Shown: positions 1 to 12,200 of the stretch, piece by piece
Layout of the letters: each line of letters begins with the position of its first letter
Position numbering within the stretch: the stretch's first letter is position 1
NCBI GenBank assembly: GCA_008921705.1
Contig: VFFE01006710.1
Coordinates: 754,497 to 818,496, forward strand
Origin: Burhinus oedicnemus
Lineage: Eukaryota > Chordata > Aves > Charadriiformes > Burhinidae
Length of the DNA stretch: 64,000 nt
Direction of reading: 5' to 3'
Program-made: the position numbers and the translations under genes
Notes under the pieces: model-generated
Told to the model about the DNA's origin: nothing
Database searches by the model: none
What the model saw: the letters and a program-made list of their open reading frames with translations, nothing else

Positions 1-68
1 AACCAGTTCAAGAAAAAAAAAAAAATTTTCCCCTGTGCTAATTAGTCATTTTCTTGTTTATATTCAAG

Positions 69-252
69 CTTCAAAACCAAAGTGAGCTAAGGGCCCCAAC
101 GGCAGAGAAAGCTGCCTTTTTCCTTGATGCTGCAATTGCTGCCAGAAGTACCAGCAAACCTGAATGCGAGGAAGAAGATAGGAGGAATTCACATATGCTC
201 TTTACTCTTCACATATACCAGTATCGCATGGAGAAGAGTGGCAAAGGAGGAA
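69..252 (+). CDS. KIF26A: KIF26A coding exon (motor, switch I region)
   Basis: The exon follows an AG at 67-68 and ends before GT at 253; it begins in phase 0 and leaves one base over. It encodes [18 protein letters not shown], then an acidic loop, then [21 protein letters not shown]. The NSH..FTLHI segment is the family's version of kinesin switch I (usually NxxSSRSHxxF), and it lacks the normal SSR. That fits a motor that does not hydrolyse ATP well. Translation from upstream of the acceptor would include intron sequence, so the exon, not an ATG, sets the left boundary. Confidence 0.93.
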
Positions 253-3200
253 GTATGAATCTTCTTACCATATTGTTTATTTTTAAATGATGTGGTTTTG
301 GGTTAGTTTAAACAATAATTTGCAGTAAACTTATAAAGAAAAAATGAAGTGAACCCTCAAGCCTGTCAAGTCACCTTTGACTTTGGTAGCTGTGGCTAAT
401 ATCTGGTTTCCTTACTATTAATAATTAATTTGGTCATTATCCCATGCAGTATTCATTATTTTCCTCATCTGAATACATTTTGAATACCAAGTTTGGCTTG
501 AGTCCATGCAAGAACGTGATGTACAACTGTTTTTACCCTTTTTGTTTTAGTGTCTGGAGGACGCAGCCGTTTGCATCTCATTGATTTAGGGAGCTGTGAA
601 AAAGTGCTGAGCAAGAGCCGAGATGGAGGAGGCTCTCTGTGTCTGTCTCTCTCTGCCCTGGGCAATGTAATTTTGGCCTTAATTAATGGTGCTAAGCATG
701 TGCCATATAAGTAAGTGAATTATTATCTGCATTATCTTAAGTTTGTTGCTGATGTTACCTTAGCAATGAATTGCATCAACAATTTTCTCTTTACCTAAGA
801 TGAAGTTAAAGGAAGTTCTGTCAGAGAGGGATCTGTCTGCTTTTAAGGTCGATTCTATATTATAGATACATGTATCTATTCATCTACCTGTCTATACACA
901 TATATACATACACACAACTTTTAAAATGTCACATAGTAACATGAAATTCTTAATTACATGGCCAAAAATTATAAACATATTGGTATATACTTAAGTTAGG
1001 TGAAACGTTGGGGAGGGTTTGATTGTTGAAAAAAGCAGGGGAAAATGGCCAAAATGTTTTCTTTCTTTCTTTCTATGTCCTCTTTGTTTCCTGGGTTTGG
1101 AATTTAGACCGATCTCAGCCAGCTGGACATTAGTGAACAATTTCATCAAAATTTCATAGGATTTTCTCTCATTTTTCCAAATTTAAAAATTGTATTGAAA
1201 TTTCAGAAAATACTAGTGAGTTTATGAAGTATGGTCATCAAAGGTTGTTATTTCTGTATGCCTTTTTGAATGCTACATTGTTTCAATGAAACAACAAAAA
1301 AAAGACTACCTCCATGTTGCACATTTGTTTAGCAGAAGTGAACATTTAGGTGTGTTCCTTTGTGGAGTGTACTTGACAATTATATGATGTCAAACACACC
1401 TGTGGGGATCCCAGCTTAAAGACAACATCAACATTGTAAACACTCTTACCAGAACTTGGCCTTCAGTCCTTAAATTTAATTGCTGCTTGTCTTCACGCAT
1501 TTTAACTTTGTGCTGTTGTTATCAATCATGTCATTTCACATATTTATCTAGTGCTGCATCTCAAACAGGTGTTCTTTCTTTCTGTATTAGGCAGAAAGAT
1601 AATTTCCTTAGGCTAGTTGCTAGGTTTTGTGGATGGAGTAGAGGGTGGATGGGTTAGAATAGGGAATGGCAGATCCTCAACTTTGTCACCGCCATCGTTT
1701 AGTGAGTAGACATGATGGTAGTTTGCACATGTTGGGCCAGCTCAGGGGGGCGATAGGAAGCAACCTTCAGGGAGCCCTGGGAAGATGTCTTGGAGACTAG
1801 TGGAGGACAAAATATCACCTGTCTTGTCAGCTTTGCTGTCCATGGCAGAGGACTCGCATCAACGGCAAAGCCTTCAGAGAGAAATCCTGCTTCCCATTTG
1901 CTGTGTCAGAGCAGAGCACAGGAGGCAGAATGGAAACTGGATTAGTTGGAGTGGCACTTTAAATATATTGCTGGTATCTAACATTGTTATATTTGTTTAG
2001 AGATTTCTTACCATTTCTGTTGACTGACTTTTTTCTTATTACCAAAATTGTTTGCATAGAGCTCACAGAGCTTAGCTATCCAGGTACTAAGTCTGCTTAG
2101 CTAAAAATACAGCATGCGTAAGCTTTTTGGGTAATATGAGCTAAACCCGAGATAACTAAACTACTTATCAATCAATTGTTTTACAATTGTCTAAGTAACA
2201 AATAAAATGACTTATCGTGCTGCAAATACGCAGGCAGATCAATGAATAAAATATTGGTATCTTTGCATGTGTACATTTAGACACGTTTTAAGTGTGGTCA
2301 AATAATAGGAACATATGTCTTACCTACGCGTACCACACATGTCTATATCCTAGGAGAGTGAAAGCACAGCTTGTGGCATAAAAATCTGCAAAATAAGACT
2401 GTGATTTCTTTAAACCCATCCTAGTGTTCTCATTTGTTACACAGGGACAACAAGTTGACAATGTTGTTGAGGGAATCACTTGGGAACATCAACTGCAGAA
2501 CTACTATGATTGCACATATTTCTGACTCCCCAGCCAATTATGCAGAAACTCTCACCACCATTCAGCTTGCATCACGAATCCACCGAATGAGAAAGAAGAA
2601 ATCCAAGGTTGGTTCACAAACAAGCAGAAATTAATTCATTTGAAAATTAGTTTTCCTAACCTCTTGGTGGGGGAACACGGGATTTCTCAATGGTAAGAAG
2701 TAATACAAAATGCATAAAAGCTCAGGAGAGGAACTGACAAATGACTTGGCACTGAGCCATCATCCCGCCCCCAGTCCTTAATCCTGAAATTCCCTTCTTT
2801 TTGTTCCAAACTCGTATTCTTTCTCTGCTTGTGTGTGGAACTAGCTCAAAAGCTTCTGTTTGTATTAATTAAAAAACAATAAGAAAGGAAGAGAAAACTG
2901 TTGAGGAGAAAGACAATGTGTAACATTTAATGGAAATTATCTGAAAAGGTGTGATTGTTGTATTACTCCTAATACAGTAAAATCTATGTAGCATGACCTT
3001 GTTATTTTAATTCACGCTCTAACATTTTTTCCACTAGTTGCAGTTGTGATAGTATACACAAAGCACAGAGTATATAGCAAACCTGACCTTTTAATCAATT
3101 ATATGTACGTATATATACACTTATATATCAATTAATACTAATAACTTTTCCCTTATTGATCATTTGCAGTATGCATCCAGCTCGTCTGGAGGAGAGAGTT

Positions 3201-6200
3201 CATGTGAAGAAGGACATGTCCGAAGACCTCCCCATTTGCGACCATTCCACCCACGAACTGTTGCCCTTGACCCTGACCTTCCTGTCCTGAGTATATCTAG
3301 TGATCCTGATTATTCCTCCAGCAGTGAACAGTCTTGTGATACTGTCATCTATGTTGGTCCCAACGGTGCAGCTTTGTCTGACAGGGAATTGACAGATAAT
3401 GAAGGACCTCCAGAGTTTGTTCCCATAATCCCATCCCTAAACAAGAAGAGAAGTAAAGACAATTCTGCTATTGGTAGGAGTTCAGACAAGGACCATTTTA
3501 AATGCAACACTTTTGCTGAACTGCAAGAAAGGTTAGAGTGCATTGATGGAAGTGAGGAACCCATCAAATTTGCTTGTGGAGAAATCTCTGTTGTGTCCAA
3601 TTGTAGTCCAGTCCCTGGAGGTACAGAAAACGCACAGTCTAAGCTGATAAAGGAAAAAGTGTCTCCTCCTTCTGGAGGATTTAAGAAACCAGTTCCACAA
3701 GAAACTGCATCTCCAAAAAAAGGGCAGAACCTTCCTTTCCAGGCTGTTGCACCAAGGGGTGGCAATGGCAATTGTCATGAAAAGAGCACACCTCACTTGA
3801 AAACAGAACTTCCCAAGCCGCAGAGCAGAGCTGACAACAAAATAATAGACTTGATACTGGAGGGAGAGAGAGAGACAATCACTGATTCCCTGCAGACTTC
3901 AAGGTATAGCCCTTCAAGGAATCCGGAGCAGAATAAAGCTGCAGCTGAATGTGTCATTAAGGAAAAGTCCTTGTACATGAAGAGACCCTTGCCAACCCCA
4001 GCACCTCCACCTCCACAGCAGAAAGAGCACATACTGAGCTCCAAAGCTGAGAATTTGCAGCTGGACAATGGCAATGCAGTTCGGACTCCTCCTGTGGGAA
4101 TGAGCAAGCAGATGGGAAACAAACCTGAGCAAAATCCTGTAGGAAACACGTTCCTGCTTGGTAGCAATGCCCAGAATCAGTCAAGTGCGATAGAGGTACA
4201 CAGCTTCAGGTCAGCATTCAGAGGGAAATGTTTTGATCGGGATATACTAACCACCACAGTGACTTTGCAGCAGCCTGTTGAGCTGAATGGAGAGGATGAG
4301 CTTGTTTTCACTGTGGTGGAAGAACTATCCATTAGCGGGATTATGGATAATGGAAGACCTTCGAGTATCATTAGCTTTAACAGCGACTGCTCCCTTCAGG
4401 CCCTTGCATCGGGTTCAAGGCCAGTCAGTATTATCAGCAGCATAAATGATGAGTTTGATGCTTATACCTCACAGGAGACTTCTACTGGTGTAAATATTGA
4501 TATTGTTGTGCCCTTTGCTAAGGATCCCTTTACCAGCAGCAGACGTTCCTCCATCAGTTCGTGGCTTAGTGAAGTCAGCATCTGTACAATTGAAAGTGAT
4601 GGAGCCCAGTCTAGTGACAGTTTTGTTGCACAGTCATCTTACAGCTGTAATAAGTCTGAGGAACCCTTCAACTTGGATTCGTCCCATTTATCTGTCCCCT
4701 TAAAAAGCACTCTGAACGACAGTGGATTTTGCTTCTCTGAACTGGAGAGTGAGAGCTTGAGTTCCAGCAAGCTCTCCTCGGCCATCAGCAAAAGCCCTCA
4801 AACCTCTGAAACTACCAAAGCATCTCAGATAAAAAGTGCTTTTTGTGTCACTGATCAGCCCGTGAAAATAAAATTTAGTAATTCTCGTGATATGCCTGTG
4901 ATAGAAACAATACATTCTAGTCTTCCTAGGAAAACAAAAACTACCTCGTCTCCAATCCACAACAATAATGTCCTCAGCTATAAAGAGCTGCAGAATCCAC
5001 ATGGTATATTTGAAGATCCCTGGCTGTTGCGCACCGATTATCAGTTGGAAGCAAAACCTGCAGACTCACTGCCGTCTCCAAAATCTCACACATTTGGTAC
5101 TGAGAAGCAGCCAGGAAAAGCTGCCCAGTATTTTGGTGCAGCATCCAGGCCAACGAAGTCGCAGACTATGCTCGCCTGTTCGCAGAGGGTTGTGGATGGT
5201 TGTGAAATGGCCTGCAAATCCTCCAGTGGAGCTACAAAGAAGTCAGAAGTTGCGATGAAGATGCCTCAGCTGAAGAGAGGAGCCACCACACTGGGAGTCA
5301 TGCCAGTGTCGCACGCTAACAGTACTTTGTCGGAGGCCATGTCCAGAGGGAATTTGGATGCTTCCTTAGCCACTGGCAGCTTGAAATCATCACTGGGAAA
5401 GAAGAGTGCACCACAGAAGTCAACCATGTTGCCCAGGCCAGGTGGGCCAACACCTCCAACGCCTCCTGTACGCAAATCAAGCCTGGAACAGAAACCTGTT
5501 GGTCTGGGTAATGGTGGGGGAAAAGCCTCCAGCCTGGACTTTGCCAGAGCTGCCATGCCAAAGGCTGAAGATGAAGCAGATTTGAGGTTGAAAGCTGGGT
5601 CTTACTTCAGCGAAAGTACTAGCAGCAAAATGAACCTGAAGGGCGACCACTCTTTGCCCAAGATGACATCCAGCTTAAAGGCGAAGGCGTCGAAGAGCGA
5701 AACCATGCACCGTTACGGGAGCCACATGTCCCTGGAGAGGTGCGACAGCCTGACATCGGTCGGATCCAAAGCAAGTGTGGTGAGGGAGAATGGGAGCACT
5801 AGCAATAGCCGGGCAGGGCGCTCCGTCCCCAGGCTGGGGGTCCCTCCTGTCGCCTCCAGTATGGGTTTACCACCACCCTTCACCGCCACTGCACCCGGTA
5901 AAAACAGCCAGGCAAAACCTACAGCTAACCAGAAGGTGCAAGCGAATGGGAATAAAAACCGGGGCCTCTCCGCCAGTGGGTCAAAGTCTCTCAGTTCCTC
6001 TGTGAAGTCCCTGGCCCAGCCCGCAGGGAAGGGCTCTGGCATGGCCCCCAGCGGGAAAGCAGCTCCCCGCTCTGTGCAGCCCATCAGCGGCAAACCCAGC
6101 CGAGGGACCATCATGGGGACCAAGCAGGCCATGAGGGCGGCCAACAGCCGCGTGAATGAGCTGGTGTCGGGTGGCTCTGCCAAGGTGGGACACTTCCGAG

Positions 6201-9200
6201 GCTCCACCGACTCTGACAGCGGCAATGACAGCGGCATTAACCTCAGCGACGAGAAGTCGCAAATCCCGGTGCTGCCTTCTCCATACAGCAAGATAACGGC
6301 ACCCCGGCGGCCTCAGCGGTACAGCAGCGGGCACGGCAGCGACAACAGCAGCGTCCTAAGCGGGGAGCTGCCGCCGGCCATGGGGAGGACAGCTCTGTTT
6401 TACCACAGTGGAGGCAGCAGTGGCTACGAGAGCATGATTCGGGACAGCGAGGCCACTGGCAGCGCCTCCTCGGCACATGACTCCATGAGTGAAAGTGGGA
6501 TGTCATCACCGGGCCGGATGAGGAGCCTCAAGTCCCCCAAGAAACGATCGACAGGTAAGAAATGAAGGGGAAGGTGGCTAGCTGTCCACGGGTGCTCCAC
6601 TGCATCCCTGAGGATGGGGGGTTGTCATGGCATCCCTGACAGAGAGGGAGAGGAGGTTTGGGGGAAACTCAAAGCAGGGAGGTGGATTGCCTGCATGCAC
6701 TTGCGTGTGCACACGTCTTGCTGTGACACAGCTACCTGTCATTTATTTCACTTCAAAGCTGCAGGTGTGACACAGGTGCTGCGGTGGAGAGGGCAGGAGA
6801 GGCGCCGGGTGCCCTGGGGCACCAGCAGCCTCTCTGCGAGGGAGGAGGCAGCAGATGGCCGCCAGCAGATGGGAGGACGTTCCTTCCTCCCTCAGCAGGG
6901 TCAGCAGCAAGCATGGCACCGGGGCGGCTCAAAATAGGAGGGTGTTACCGGTGGGTTGGGAAGATTTGAGGGTGCTGGGTGAGTGTCAGGGAAGACTGGT
7001 GAGAGGAGGAGCTCCTGCCAGGCGTCTGTGAGGGAATTTCAGTGAGATGGGCTGGGACTGTAGTTTGGAAACAAGAATAGGCCTGGAGGGGAGAAGAGTG
7101 TTTGTGAATTAATGAGGATTGCTGAATGTGTGTTAGATTACCCAAAGGTAACGCTTAGGAGCAGAGCAGTATGATGGGTATGTAAGATGCAGCAACTCTT
7201 ACGTTAATGCTGTCAGCTAATTGCAAAATTATTGCACTGTAGTAGTGTTTTTGTAAAGAAATTTTAGCGTGTACATGTGGATACTATATACAATAGGAAA
7301 CCAACTGGGGGAGTTGCCCAGAAGAGGTGGCTCTGGCTCACGTACTGTGCCAAGGCAGACATCTCTGACCATGCCATGCAAAGGTGGCCGTACGAGAGCC
7401 AGGTCCCCTTTCCTGCTCTCCGGTGCCTTTCCTTATTGCTTTCGCAGGTGGTGCTCATGTGAGTGCTGCTGGTTGTAGACAGCTTCAAAATCAGGCTCGT
7501 ATGACTGCTCTTACAGTATTTGTTTTTACTGATCTAGGTTGAAGTCCTGTAGTATAAAGAGTCTGTGGCAATTGGTGCCATATAGCTAATGACTAGCAGC
7601 CTCGTTCAGCAACCTAAGCATACTGACTGTTGGAAATATAGTAGGAACTAATATCAGCAATGAGCTGAATCTGAGCTTTTGGTTGGAAAGCGGTAATTAT
7701 TGCAGTCCCTGTAGACACCTGTGATGCTCGATTCTGGCAGTAAAACCAAATGAGTTAAACTGACGTAGATCTCATGGTGCTTTCTGGTCAAAGCAACTGA
7801 GTTGCTTCAGCAGGTGATAAATAATTGTGGAAACTTAGTGCAACGTTTCCTGCAGTTCTCTTTCCATAGCATGTCAACCTTTTAAACCTTTCCTACAAAT
7901 CAATACTAACAGCTGTATAAGTTGCACACATATTGAGAAGGCATTACCCACTGACGAATTTGTGTTTGGTTTTGCCCCAGGAAATGCTTATAAGGTCTTT
8001 AAAAATGACAAACTATTTCTTTTTCCATTTGAAATTCCTCTGTATCAGGAAATTATGTATTACTTTTTTGGAGTGCTGTAGACTTCAAGGCAGTTATGTT
8101 TTTATACATGAAATGAGGTTTCCTAGGAAGTTCATGAAATATTTCTTACAAGAAATGTTTGGTGCAGACCCATTATTGGCCTAAAATATATTGTAATCTT
8201 TGCAAAGTGTTAGAGATTCTTGGAGTACCTTACGTTGCTCCAAACTGTGTTGGAGTCATGCAGTCTCTGGATTTAAGGACAGATCCTATTCCCATATATG
8301 TCACTGGAAACCTTGTGCCCTTATTCTTTAACTTCATCCTTGGAGAAATGACGTTGACCCTGGCTGGTAGAGTAAAAGGATATGAAGTTTGTCTGCTTAG
8401 TGTATGTGTTTGACTGCATCTGTTAGGTGTCCTCGTCAGAGGGATCCTGTTGTCACCAAAGTGGGTACAGGATCAGAGTTACAGTAGGTGATTTCAGCAG
8501 GCAGGACTAGAGTGATGATTCAGGCTAAATGAATTGCAGTTGTGAGAATGATGAACAGGTGTTGTAGAAGTAGAATCAAGTCTTCCCCTTTCCAAAACAT
8601 TCCTGTTGTGATTTTTCTTGTTACTTAGAAATTAGCAAGGACGCAATTAAGAATTAGGGATGTTTTTCTTAAGAATGTATAAAGCAGGTAACTCTTCAGG
8701 TATCTACGGAGGTGTGTTGCTTTGGGGGTACCTGCTGGGATTTTGTCTCCATTTCACAATGAAGTTTGTGACAGGGCTTACCTCACAGCCTTAACTTGCA
8801 CTTAACTCTGCTGTAGAGGTCTCAGCCCAGAAGTTATTTTGACAGCCCTGTCCTCTGAGCAGCACTGTCTTGTCTGTTTGATGTGCTCCCTTTCATAAGA
8901 AGATGAGAAGTAAGACTCCTTACCTCTGACTTCGTTTTCAGTAACAGGAGGAAATTAGGCACTAAATTTATTGTCACCAGTCACCGAAAAGCTGCTCATA
9001 CTTACTGCTACCATGTGACGTTTCAGCTTGTTTCTGGTGGCCTTCAGCCCTCCTATTTACCTAGAGATTGGACTGCAGCATTGTTAACATTGCCTGACCA
9101 GCTGTAGGCATGTACTCATCCTTGACACATATAGTGTAAAGGTCAGCCTTTTAGAGAATGAAGAGAGACTTATAATTGCAAAAAATGCTGGATACCAAAG

Positions 9201-12200
9201 TGCCAACTCTTGTATACAAAAGTAGCAGTATTTTTGAAGGACATAAGTCAGTCTCTGCTTCGTGAAACTTGAGCACTAGCAGATGCATCAAGGTGGCAGT
9301 ATGCTGTTTGTAAATCTGGGAGCCCTCCTGTTGAGGAGGGCTCTGAGCTTCTGAGTGCTGGTGCAAATGGGTGGTGATAGGCCTCAACATTACTTGCAGC
9401 TTGGTTGGTTGCTGCCTTCTGAATGCCTCCTAATCCCACAAAGTCATTGAAGACTGCCAGTATTTAGCACCTTGTGGTGGGTTGACCTTGGCTGGACACC
9501 AGGTGCTCACCAAAGCTGCTCTATCACTCCCCTTCCTGAGCTGGACAAGGGAGACAAAATATAATGAAAGGCTTCTGGGTCAAGATAAGGACAGGGAGAG
9601 ATCACTCAGCAATTACCATCATGGGCAAAACAGACTCGACTTGGGGGAAGTTAGTTTAATTTATTACCAATCAAATCAGAGTAGGGTAATGAGAAATAAA
9701 AACTAAATCTTAAAACACCTTCCCCTCACCCTTCCCTTCTTCCCAGGCTCAACTTTACTCCTGATTTCTCTACCTCCTCCCCTGCAGTGGCGCAGGGTGA
9801 TGGGTGATGGAGGTCAGTTCATCACATGTTGTTCCTGCTGCTCCTTCCTCCTCAGGGGGAGGACTCCTCACACTCTTCTCTTGCTCCAGCATGGGGTTCC
9901 TCCCATGGGAGCCAGTTTTGCACAAACTTCTCCAACCTGAGTCCTTCCCCTGGGTTGCAGTTCCTCACAAACTGCTCCGGCGTGTGTCCCTTCCACGGGG
10001 TACAGTCATTCAGGAACAGACTGCTCCAGCGTGGGTCCCTCACAGGGTCACAAGTCCTGCCAGCAAACCTACTGCAGCGTGGGCTCCTCTCTCCATGGGG
10101 CCACGGGTCCTGCCAGGAGCCTGCTCTAGCGCAGGCTCTCCACAGGGTCACAGTGTCCTTCGGGCATCCACCTGCTCTGGTGTGGGGTCCCCCACAGGCT
10201 GCAGATAGATATCTGCTCCACTGTTAACCTCCACGGTCTTGGCAGGGGCTGCAGGGGAATCTCTGCCTGGAGCACCTCCTCCCCCTCCTTCTTCACTGAC
10301 CTTCCAGTCTTCAGAGTTGTTCCTCTCATATATTCCCACTCCTCTCTCTGGCTGCAATTGCCCAGGTATTTTTTTTCCCCTTCTTAAATAGGTTATCCCA
10401 GAGGCGCTACTGCTGTCGCTGATGGGCTCAGCCTTGGCCAGTGGTGAGTACGTCTTGGAGCCAGCTGGAATTGGCTCTATTGGACATAGGGGAGGCTTCT
10501 AGCAGCTTCTCATAGAAGCCACCCCCAGAGCCCCCGCACTACCACAAGCTGGCCATGCAAACCCAATACACACCTTAAAGCACTGATAGTAGTTCTGGAG
10601 GGAACCTCTTTGCAAAGGGATCTTACAGAGCCTTGCTTGGCTTTAACTGGAGGAGTAGGAGATTTCCAGACTCATCTGCCATTATCAGTACTGGGCTGAA
10701 ATCACTCATTATCTCATTGCCATTGCAAGGTAATGAATACTGTTGTAGCCCGCCAAAGAAAAATTAATTCAGGCAAACTATTTTTGCAAGAAGAGAATAA
10801 AGAACTGATGCTCAGACATCTGCTTTGGGAGAGGAACGGCTTTTACTGCCATCCATGAACCAAGTGGAACATACTTTGTCAAGGCAGTAACTCAATTAGC
10901 AGCCTGAGGTTATTTTGCTAAAAGGAAAAGATCAAGAAAAGCATTTCTTCCTAAGTATCTTGAGAACCTAGATCTTTCTTTAGTTTACTGCAGTATGTTC
11001 TACAGTCTGTTAGTCTCTTAGAGTCTGAGGAACTCTCGTCTTTTGTATTTTAGGTCTCCAGCGTCGCAGACTGATTCCTGCTCCGTTGCCAGATGCTGCC
11101 TCCCTAGGAAGAAAACCCAGCGTTACTGGCCAATGGGTTGATCTACCACCTTTGCCAGGCACTTTAAAAGAGCCATTTGAAATTAAAGTTTATGAGATTG
11201 ATGATGTGGAACGATTACAGCGACACAGACAAGAGGAAACTGAGGTCAGCATATATTTTACAACAACTGTAGACAACTTAAATTACAGTATACAGGCAGA
11301 ATCCTTGCTTGAATGCCGGAATGGTGTTCAGGAAATTGATTGCAATTAAAGCACTGTAATTATTAATTTTACAATTCATATGTTGGGGTACCCTTAACAC
11401 AGAAAATTAAAATGATTACTGTCTAAAATTAATTGTGTCTAACATGACTGATGGTGTAAATGGAAGTTACCAATGAATACATTATGAGAAGACTTTATAA
11501 TCTTAGACTGGCTGATGAAACATTACAGCATCCCTCAACTATAGGGTCATTAACTCTTTATGTAAATGACAGGATCCTGTTAAATCAGGGATACACTGAG
11601 TTTAATTTACTTGTAATTGGAAAACACTTCAGCTAATTCTATTTTGGAGAGCAGAATTCTATATTCTTCTGATGCCTTTTTCCCATTTCTTTCATAATAG
11701 CCTTTCCAGGATGTTGAGAAGGTAGGAATGCTTTTAAGAAAATAAGAATTCGTATGTTTCAGGATTAAATATAACTCTTACATTATTATTGGGCTGTGTT
11801 TATCATTTGCACTGCTGGAAAAAAAAAATCCTCTACAAACAGTAGTAATTTCAGAATGTATTAGAGAGGTTTGCTAATTCGGAGAAGTGCAACAAATGCT
11901 CGAGTGATCTAGCATGCTGTTCCTCTAGATTAGAATCCATTAATGTAAACTTCAAATAAAATACAAAATAATAATAAAAAAAAAACAACAAAAAAACACC
12001 ACCAACCCCACAACCAAACAAAATAACCCACCTGCTAACTCTTACAAGTAATGAGTCGGGAGCAATTTGCGTCAATCTGTTGGAGGTCAGCTCATAGCAG
12101 GCAAATTCATGCAATGGTCTTTCTGTGTCTTAAAAGGGTCTGATGTATTTCCATACCAAGCTGAAGATACTAGAAAGGCGCCAGCAGCGAATCAGAGAAG

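Larger units (their letters stand above)
6555..11053 (+). other. KIF26A: KIF26A intron 4 of this window
   Basis: This is a 4499-bp intron with donor ACAG|GTAAGA and acceptor TTTGTATTTTAG. The first 500 bases remain GC-rich, like the end of the preceding exon. The main content is the antisense solo LTR at 9473-10570. The other short open frames (for example at 6614-6969 and 7933-8413) resemble no protein that I know. Confidence 0.9.

Noticed and set aside
5713..6291. 192-codon open frame on the minus strand
   Set aside because: It lies entirely antisense to the GC-rich end of the large KIF26A exon and has the biased composition of a shadow frame.
9883..10215. Regularly spaced repeats resembling a CRISPR array
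   Set aside because: The spacing and units vary, the units are parts of a vertebrate LTR, and the organism is a bird.
9804..10227. Overlapping 133-134 codon open frames
   Set aside because: They fall within the tandem units of the LTR, run opposite to its transcription, and encode only repeat-derived Ser/Pro/Leu-rich sequence.
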